Part shown: one piece after another, positions 55,718 through 61,936 of the stretch
Layout of the letters: every line of letters begins with the position of its first letter
Numbering within the stretch: position 1 is the first letter of the stretch
Assembly (NCBI RefSeq): GCF_000834655.1
Contig: NZ_JXQQ01000119.1
Location: 176,420 to 240,419 of the forward strand
DNA from: Variovorax paradoxus
Lineage (GTDB): Bacteria; Pseudomonadota; Gammaproteobacteria; Burkholderiales; Burkholderiaceae_C
Direction: 5' to 3'
DNA: 64,000 nucleotides
Notes under the pieces: generated by a model
Databases searched by the model: none
Seen by the model: only the letters and a program-made list of their open reading frames with translations
What the model was told of the DNA's origin: nothing
Made by a program: the position numbers and the translations under genes

Positions 55718-56566
55718 ATGAACACCACCCGCAGCACCCATTCGTCCAAGGCCAGCCAGCCCGGCGCGCGAGATCCGTTCGGCGCGCACCTGCGGCACTG
55801 GCGCACCCACCGGCGCCTGAGCCAGCTCGACTTGGCGCAGGAGGCCGAGGTCTCGACCCGGCACCTGAGCTACGTGGAAACAGGGCGCGCCGCACCCAGC
55901 CGCGAGATGGTGCTGCGCCTGGCCGAGCGGCTGGAAGTACCGCTGCGGGAGCGCAATGCGCTGCTGGTGGCCGCGGGCTTCGCGCCGATGTACCGCCAGC
56001 GCTCGCTCGACGACCCGGCGCTGGCTTCGGCGCGGCGTGCCGTCGATCTGGTGCTCAAGGGCCACGAGCCCTACCCCGCGCTGGCCGTCGATCGCCACTG
56101 GAACCTCGTGGCCTACAACGCGCTGGTGCCGATGCTCATGGCCGGCGCGGCGCCCGAGCTGGTGGCGCCGCCGGTCAACGTGCTGCGCCTGAGCATGCAC
56201 CCCGGCGGCCTCGCCTCGCGCATCGCGAACTTCGCGCAGTGGCGAGCCCACCTGCTCGAGCGGCTTCAGCAGCAGATCGCCGCGACGGGCGATGCGGTGC
56301 TGCAGGCGCTGCACGACGAGCTGGAGGCCTTTCCCGCTCCCAACGCGAGCCACGACGCGCCGAAGGCCGACACCGACCTCTCCGGCGTCGTCGTGCCCTT
56401 TCAGCTGGTCACGCCCAACGGGGTGCTGAGCTTCATCAGCACCACGACGATCTTCGGCACCCCCGTCGATGTCACGTTGCAGGAACTGGCGGTGGAGTCG
56501 TTCTTTCCGGCCGATGCGCAGACGGCTGCGGCGCTGGCGGAAATGGCGAAGCAAGCGGCTGGATGA
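55718..56566 (+). CDS. XRE-family regulator with MmyB-like ligand-binding domain
   Basis: This is a 282-residue regulator. Residues 21-75 hold an XRE helix-turn-helix (RLSQLDLAQEAEVSTRHLSY followed by VETGRAAPSREMVLRLAERL). The rest is the MmyB-like PAS-type domain with YPALAVDRHWNLVAYNALVP and GVLSFISTTTIFGTPVDVTL, which in a known structure binds a fatty-acid-like ligand. It is divergent from a small membrane protein gene. Its last 95 bases overlap the end of the convergent acyl-CoA dehydrogenase gene. Confidence 0.9.
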   Translation: MNTTRSTHSSKASQPGARDPFGAHLRHWRTHRRLSQLDLAQEAEVSTRHLSYVETGRAAPSREMVLRLAERLEVPLRERNALLVAAGFAPMYRQRSLDDPALASARRAVDLVLKGHEPYPALAVDRHWNLVAYNALVPMLMAGAAPELVAPPVNVLRLSMHPGGLASRIANFAQWRAHLLERLQQQIAATGDAVLQALHDELEAFPAPNASHDAPKADTDLSGVVVPFQLVTPNGVLSFISTTTIFGTPVDVTLQELAVESFFPADAQTAAALAEMAKQAAG

Positions 56567-58730
56567 GGTTGCCGCCCTTGGCCTTTTGCGCGGATGGGCC
56601 TTCGAAGTCGTCCACCTGGATGACCTTGTCGGCGGCGCGCAAGTAGGCCAGCGCGAGTTCGGGGTCAGGCGCCGACCGAGCAGCCTCTTCGAGCGAATTC
56701 GTGCGGCGCAGCACCTTGTTGAGCGCGGCCGTCGTGTCGCCGAGTTGCGCGCCCAGCTCCATCGCATGCATCAGGTCGCGCAGGCCCCCGGCCGCCGGTT
56801 CGCTGAGATCGGGCGCCAGGCGCTCGACGATGCGCGGATTCGCGCGCAGCAGGTCCGCGAGTTCGATGAGCTGCACATCGCGCAGCGGCGCCAGGTGTGC
56901 GGTGCGGCGCAGCACCAGCGCGCCGATCACGCGCCGCCCGGCCGTCGGCAGATTGGCGTAGAGATCGCGCAGGATCTTGCCGGCCTCGTCCAGTTGCAGC
57001 CGGATCGCGGCCTGCGCGAACGGCAGCAGCTCGGGCGCCGCATCGACCCGGTACCGCCACACGCATGCGCTCGCCAGGTACAGGTGCGCGAGCACGTCAC
57101 CCAGGCGCGCCGACAGCAACTCCATGCGCTTGAGCTTGCCGCCGAGCATTCCCATCGCGAGGTCGGCGGTGAGCGCGTACTTGGCGCTCATGCGTGCGAT
57201 GAGCCGCGCCTCGCGCTCGAGTTCATCGGGCGGCGTGCCCAGCACCGGCGCACCGAAAAGGCTGTGCCAGAGGTTGACCATCACGTGCTTGCCATGGGCG
57301 ATGAGGGCCTTGCCGAGCGCGGTTTCGTCGTTCGCCTGCACCGCCGCCATTTCGTCGAGCACATGCGGATGGCAGCGCACCGCCCCTTGCCCGAACACGA
57401 TGAGCGCGCGCGTGAGGATGTTCGCGCCCTCCACCGTGATGGCGATCGGCGCCTGCCGGTAAGCCACGCCCAGCAGGTTCGAAGGGCCCGAGATGATGCC
57501 CTTGCCGCCGAGGATGTCCATGCCGTGGTTGACCGCGCGGCGCCCGGCCTCGGTCAGCTGGACCTTGAGGATGGCGCTCGCCACGCTGGGCCGCTCGCCC
57601 TTGTCGAGCGCGGCGGCCGTGAAGCGGCGCGCGGCATCGCTCGCGTAGAGCTCGGCCGACATCTGGGCGACCAGCCCCGCAATCGCGTGGAACTTGCCCA
57701 CCGGCAGGCCGAACTGCTCGCGGATCTGCCCGTAGCCGTTGCTCACGTACAGCGCCGTCTGCTGCATCGACGAGCCGAGCGCGGGCAGCGAGATGGCGCG
57801 GCCCGCGGCCAGGCACTCCATCAGCATGCGCCAGCCCTGGCCGACCTGCTTTTCGCCACCGATGATCCAGTCCATCGGCACGAAGACCTGGCGCCCGTGG
57901 ATCGGGCCGTTCATGAAGGCGCTGTCCATCGGGCGATGGCGCCGGCCGATCTCCATGCCCTGGTGCGGCACGGGGATCAGCGCGCAGGTGATGCCTAGCT
58001 CGCGCTGGCCTTCGGGCCGGCTCTCGTCGACGGCGTGGAAGGCCAGGCCCACCACCGTGGCGACCGGCGCGAGCGTGATGTAGCGCTTGTCGAAATCGAC
58101 CAGGAAACCGCGCGTCAACCGGCCGTTGAACTCGCGCTCCACGATCACGCCGCGATCGGGAATCGATGCCGCGTCGGAGCCGGCATAGGGCGAGGTCAAC
58201 CCGAAGCACGGCAGCTCGCGGCCATCGGCCAGGCGCGGCAGGTAATGCTCCTTCTGCGCGTCGGTGCCGTAGCGCAGCAGCAGTTCGGCAGGGCCGAGCG
58301 AGTTGGGCACCATCACCGTGACGGCCGTGGCCACGTTGACGGTGGCGATGCGCGCGACCACCGTCGCATGCGCGTAGTGGCCGAAGCCGAGGCCGCCGAA
58401 CTCCTCGGGAATGATCATTCCGAAAAAGCGCTTCTCCCGCAGGAAACGCCACACCTCGGGGGGCAGGTCGTGTGCCTGGTCGATGGCGTGGTCGTCCAGC
58501 ATGTGGCACAGCATGCGAACCTCGTTGTGCAGGAAGGCCTGCTCGCGTTCGGTGAGCTGGTTGGGCCCCATCGCCGTGAGCACATCGAAATCCGGACGGC
58601 CTGCGAAGAGCTGGCCCTCGAACCCCACGGTGCCGGCCTCCAGCGCGGCGCGCTCGGTGTCTCCCAGCGGCGGCAGCGCCTTCGAGAAGGGCTGCATGGC
58701 CCATCGGCCAATCAGTGAAGCCAGAGGCAT
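56472..58730 (-). CDS. FadE-type acyl-CoA dehydrogenase
   Basis: This is a 752-residue acyl-CoA dehydrogenase of the large FadE type, which introduces the trans-2 double bond in fatty acid beta-oxidation using FAD. The dehydrogenase core has FGMIIPEEFGGLGFG, ELPCFGLTSPYAGSDAA and MDILGGKGIISGPSN. The C-terminal 250 residues form the extra helical domain (DUF1974). The ATG at 58730 follows AAGGAGA. The last 31 codons, Pro-rich, run antisense inside the 3' end of the XRE gene; the family end is expected near VIQVDDFEG. Confidence 0.92.
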   Translation of the reverse strand: MPLASLIGRWAMQPFSKALPPLGDTERAALEAGTVGFEGQLFAGRPDFDVLTAMGPNQLTEREQAFLHNEVRMLCHMLDDHAIDQAHDLPPEVWRFLREKRFFGMIIPEEFGGLGFGHYAHATVVARIATVNVATAVTVMVPNSLGPAELLLRYGTDAQKEHYLPRLADGRELPCFGLTSPYAGSDAASIPDRGVIVEREFNGRLTRGFLVDFDKRYITLAPVATVVGLAFHAVDESRPEGQRELGITCALIPVPHQGMEIGRRHRPMDSAFMNGPIHGRQVFVPMDWIIGGEKQVGQGWRMLMECLAAGRAISLPALGSSMQQTALYVSNGYGQIREQFGLPVGKFHAIAGLVAQMSAELYASDAARRFTAAALDKGERPSVASAILKVQLTEAGRRAVNHGMDILGGKGIISGPSNLLGVAYRQAPIAITVEGANILTRALIVFGQGAVRCHPHVLDEMAAVQANDETALGKALIAHGKHVMVNLWHSLFGAPVLGTPPDELEREARLIARMSAKYALTADLAMGMLGGKLKRMELLSARLGDVLAHLYLASACVWRYRVDAAPELLPFAQAAIRLQLDEAGKILRDLYANLPTAGRRVIGALVLRRTAHLAPLRDVQLIELADLLRANPRIVERLAPDLSEPAAGGLRDLMHAMELGAQLGDTTAALNKVLRRTNSLEEAARSAPDPELALAYLRAADKVIQVDDFEGPSAQKAKGGNLIQPLASPFPPAPQPSAHRPERTTPPPVPAT

Positions 58731-58782
58731 GGGGTCTCCTTCGCCGCGACGGATGCGCGGATCGAGCCCATTCTTGGGTCGC

Positions 58783-58800
58783 GCCTCGCCTGCGCGAGGC
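58783..58800. other. Hairpin upstream of the acyl-CoA dehydrogenase gene
   Basis: GCCTCGC pairs with GCGAGGC around the loop CTGC. There is no T-run on either strand. It lies in the 141-base gap between the secreted-protein gene and the dehydrogenase gene and may be an attenuated terminator or a transcript-end structure. Confidence 0.4.
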
Positions 58801-58871
58801 CGGCCAAGGGCGTCCGTGCGTGTCGGATTCGGGCGCGCCCGGGGCGCTGGAGGAGGCCCTGGCTCCCCTGG

Positions 58872-59501
58872 CTAGCGGCGCTTGGGTGCCTGGCCGGCGG
58901 GCGCGGCCGGTGCGGCGGACGCCGGCGCTGCGGCAGGCGCCGACGGGTCGCGCCAGCCGTATTCGACGTAGCGGCGGATCACGAGGCAGCCCGGTGGCGA
59001 ATCGATCAGCGAGACCGACGAGGTCGGCTCCTTGTCGTCGGTGTAGACCGCGTAGATGGGCAGGAGGCGCGTCATCTTGTAGTTCTTGAGTTCCTGCTCG
59101 GCCACGCTCGCGCAGGTGAAGGGCGCGACCGAGATGCGCTCGGCCGACACGGTGCAGCTACCGCTGTCGCCGGGAATCGCGGTGATCGAGGCCGCCACGC
59201 CGGCGTTCGGGTACTGGATGCCGACCAGCGAGAACATCGGGCCTTCGTCGGGGCGCTTGCGGTCCCAGTCGAGCAGAACGTCGTGGCCACGGCTGCCCTG
59301 CACGGTGAGCGTCGCGAGCCGGGTGATGGCGGGCAGGCAGCGCTTGATGCCCACGCTGGTGGCAGCGCGCGTGAGCGTGTCCTGCGGCGGCGCGGCCGGC
59401 GCCTGGGGCACCAGCACGCCTTGCGCGAGTGCGGTGCCGGCCAGGGCCCAGGCAGCCACGGCAGGCAGGAGCCGCGCGAACCGTTGTGTCGATGTTTTCA
59501 T
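58872..59501 (-). CDS. Unknown secreted protein with four cysteines
   Basis: This is a 209-residue protein with a Sec signal peptide (MKTSTQRFARLLPAVAAWAL, cut after ALAQ). The mature domain has four cysteines (KRCLPAI, SGSCTVSAE, FTCASVAE, PPGCLVI) that could form two disulfides. The last 30 residues are Ala/Pro-rich. No family is recognised. It starts 22 bases after the second DUF2827 gene on the same strand, so it likely belongs to that operon and acts in the periplasm or at the surface. Confidence 0.75.
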   Translation of the reverse strand: MKTSTQRFARLLPAVAAWALAGTALAQGVLVPQAPAAPPQDTLTRAATSVGIKRCLPAITRLATLTVQGSRGHDVLLDWDRKRPDEGPMFSLVGIQYPNAGVAASITAIPGDSGSCTVSAERISVAPFTCASVAEQELKNYKMTRLLPIYAVYTDDKEPTSSVSLIDSPPGCLVIRRYVEYGWRDPSAPAAAPASAAPAAPAGQAPKRR

Positions 59502-59523
59502 GCGGTGTCTCTTCCTCGGTCTC

Positions 59524-60708
59524 TCACGCGTAGAGGTTCTCGATGGCTGCGGTGTAGATGCGCACGTTCTCCTCGCCTTCGGGGTCCAGCTTCGCGAGGA
59601 GCCGGCGCGCGCGCTCGCGGTAGGCCGGAAGGTTCGCATCGTGCTCGGCAAAGGCCTGCTGCAGCGCGCGGCCGCCCTCCTCGCAGTCGAAGCCGTGGTA
59701 GCGGTAGCCGCAGTCGCCGATAAGGTGCGAGTTGTGGACGAGCGGGTAGCCCCCGTAGAGCGCCTCGTAGTAGAGGTAGTTCTGCGCGTTCTCCCAGTGG
59801 TGCGCGAAGACTGCATCGACGTTGCCCGGCAGCACCTGGTACAGCGGAAACCGCCCCTCGAAGGTGGCCAGGCCGTGCTGCACGATGTCCAGGCTCTGCG
59901 CAAAGCCGACGAAAAGCGGCTTCTCTTTCAGGTGGAAGCTGTTGTAGACCCACACCCGCTCCAGGAGCCGCGGCTGCGCGCGGTGCGCTGCCTCGCAGCC
60001 GAGCATGGGGATGAAGCTGGTCTTCACCATGCAGATGTTGGGTTCGAAGATCGCGACACGCCAGCGCTTGCGCCCGGGTTCGTAGTCGAAGCGCTTGCCG
60101 CTGCCGTCGTCGTTGGTTCCGGCGCGTGCCATGGCCTTCTGCAGCACCATCGGGCTCCACAGGTGCGGCATCAGCCGCACCGGGGCGCGGAAGGTACTGG
60201 CGAAGTACGGCTTGCACGAGACTTCGTACTCGGGCAGCGTCCACACCTCGTCGTAGGGCGCGCCCGAGACCAGCATGCCGTGCGGCTTGTCGAAGATCAT
60301 CCGCTCGATGTCGATCACGTAGTCGTTGCCCACGCGCATGGAGACGATCTTGCCGCCCCGCGCCTTGAACGCTTCCGACCACTCGCGCGCCAGCTGCGCG
60401 CTCATCTCGATCATGAGATCGAGCTCCTGCGCGGCGGTCGCCATGTCGATGATCGGCACGGGCGAATCGGCCAGGAAGTTGGTGGCGTCCGCCGGGCCGC
60501 CGTCGCCGCCGCCCGCCACAAGCACGGTGCTCGCCACTCGCGGCGAGCGCATCAGCAGCATCACGAGGAACAGGCAGTTCTGGTAGACGCCGTTTTCCCA
60601 GAGGCTCTGCTCGCCCTTGCGGATGAAGATGGAAACGCCGACCCTGAGCTTCCCGGGCATGGCGGTGGACGATGGGTTGTTCTGCGTGTTCTGCATCGCT
60701 GCGCTCAT
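59524..60708 (-). CDS. DUF2827 family protein, second of tandem pair
   Basis: This is a 394-residue protein of the DUF2827 family. Characteristic stretches are VGVSIFIRKGEQSLWENGVY, ARGGKIVSMRVGNDYVID, APYDEVWTLPEYE, PHLWSPMVL, VAIFEPNICMVKTSFIPML and NAQNYLYYEALYGGYPLVHN. The Rossmann-like ends and the late ALYGGYPLVHNS segment suggest a GT-B-like glycosyltransferase, though this is inference. It overlaps its upstream paralogue by ATGA. No signal peptide is seen, so it acts in the cytoplasm. It lies close to a Ser/Thr-rich adhesin. Confidence 0.82.
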   Translation of the reverse strand: MSAAMQNTQNNPSSTAMPGKLRVGVSIFIRKGEQSLWENGVYQNCLFLVMLLMRSPRVASTVLVAGGGDGGPADATNFLADSPVPIIDMATAAQELDLMIEMSAQLAREWSEAFKARGGKIVSMRVGNDYVIDIERMIFDKPHGMLVSGAPYDEVWTLPEYEVSCKPYFASTFRAPVRLMPHLWSPMVLQKAMARAGTNDDGSGKRFDYEPGRKRWRVAIFEPNICMVKTSFIPMLGCEAAHRAQPRLLERVWVYNSFHLKEKPLFVGFAQSLDIVQHGLATFEGRFPLYQVLPGNVDAVFAHHWENAQNYLYYEALYGGYPLVHNSHLIGDCGYRYHGFDCEEGGRALQQAFAEHDANLPAYRERARRLLAKLDPEGEENVRIYTAAIENLYA

Positions 60709-61853
60709 GCGGCCCTCACGCCATCGGCCCGGAATGCGGGGTCGCCGCCCACGAGGTGCAGCAGGCGCTGCGCATAGCCATCGATGTTCGCCTCGGCGAG
60801 CGGATCGATCGCATCGAACATGCGCTGGCTGCGTGCGCGGTAGTCGTCCAGTTGCGCATCGTGCCCGCGCACCGCCTGCAGCAGTTGCTCTGCGCCGGCG
60901 GCGATGTCGAAGTCGGGGTAGTAGTAGCCGGCATCGCGCAGCCACGGCGAGTTGTGCACGAGCGGATAGTTGCCGTACAGCGCGTCGAGGTAGCTGTAGT
61001 TCTGGTCGTTCTGCCACTGGTGCGACACCACCGCATCGGCAAACTGCACCATGAATCCCGCGAAATCGTGCCGGCCATGGAAGATGGCCTTGTGCTGGCG
61101 CACGATGTCCAGCGAGTTGGCCATGTAAAGCATCGTCGGATGGTCCTTCAGGTGCAGGGTGTTGAGCACCTGCATCGAGGCAAGGGCGTTCGGGTCGGCA
61201 CGGTAGGCCTCGTCGCAGATCAGCATGGGCACGCTGCTGGACTTCACCACCGAGATGTTGGGCTCGAAGATCGCCACGCGGAACCCGGGCTGCTCCGCGC
61301 TGCGCGGCGTGTAGCCGAACCGGTAGCCCGACGCCTCGACCTCGGCCACGCGCTGGGCCAGGAACTGCGGCGACCAGAGGTAGGGCACCTCGTGCACCGG
61401 GCGGCGGTGCAGGGTTCGCATCATCGGGGCAAAGACCGCATCCTTGGGCAGGAGCCACACCTCGTCGCAACGGTCAGGCTTGCTGAAGTGGCCCTTGTCG
61501 CTGAACACGATCGGCTCGGCCAGCGCCACGAAGGGCTGTCCCACGCAATGAAAGACCGAGCGCCCACCGCAGGCGCGGAAATAGGAGAGCCACTGCACGT
61601 CGAGGGCGCCGGCCATCTCGATGACCACGTCCAGCGCATCGGTCAGCTCGCGGGCGCGGCCGAACGCAAGGCCCATCGCGGACAGGTCGACCTGCGGCGG
61701 CATCGCCTGCTGGTCGCCCGCATCGACGAGCGTGACGGATTCGACGAAGTCGATGCGTTGCAGCAGCCGGGCCAGGAACAGGACGTTCTGCCCCATTCCG
61801 TTTTCCCAGATGTTCTGCCCCGCGTGGGTGAGGACTGAAATACCTATGCGCAT
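60705..61853 (-). CDS. DUF2827 family protein, first of tandem pair
   Basis: This is a 382-residue paralogue of the downstream protein. The same blocks occur: IGISVLTHAGQNIWENGMGQ, ACGGRSVFHCVGQPFVA, CDEVWLLPKDAV, PYLWSPQFL, VAIFEPNISVVKSSSVPML and NDQNYSYLDALYGNYPLVHN. The two differ enough to suggest different specificities. It is the first gene after the adhesin terminator and probably has its own promoter in the 83-base gap or relies on read-through. Confidence 0.82.
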   Translation of the reverse strand: MRIGISVLTHAGQNIWENGMGQNVLFLARLLQRIDFVESVTLVDAGDQQAMPPQVDLSAMGLAFGRARELTDALDVVIEMAGALDVQWLSYFRACGGRSVFHCVGQPFVALAEPIVFSDKGHFSKPDRCDEVWLLPKDAVFAPMMRTLHRRPVHEVPYLWSPQFLAQRVAEVEASGYRFGYTPRSAEQPGFRVAIFEPNISVVKSSSVPMLICDEAYRADPNALASMQVLNTLHLKDHPTMLYMANSLDIVRQHKAIFHGRHDFAGFMVQFADAVVSHQWQNDQNYSYLDALYGNYPLVHNSPWLRDAGYYYPDFDIAAGAEQLLQAVRGHDAQLDDYRARSQRMFDAIDPLAEANIDGYAQRLLHLVGGDPAFRADGVRAA

Positions 61854-61870
61854 GGGGGTGAGTGTGTACC

Positions 61871-61907
61871 AAAAAAAATGGCTCCCGCACCATCGGCACG
61901 GGAGCCA
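61871..61907 (-). terminator. Rho-independent terminator after the adhesin gene
   Basis: TGGCTCCCG (61879-61887) pairs with CGGGAGCCA (61899-61907), with further inner pairing. On the minus strand the stem is followed directly by eight T. It lies 29 bases beyond the adhesin stop and separates the adhesin from the DUF2827 genes. Confidence 0.93.
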
Positions 61908-61936
61908 CGTTGCTGACGCAACGCCGGTTCAGTGGC

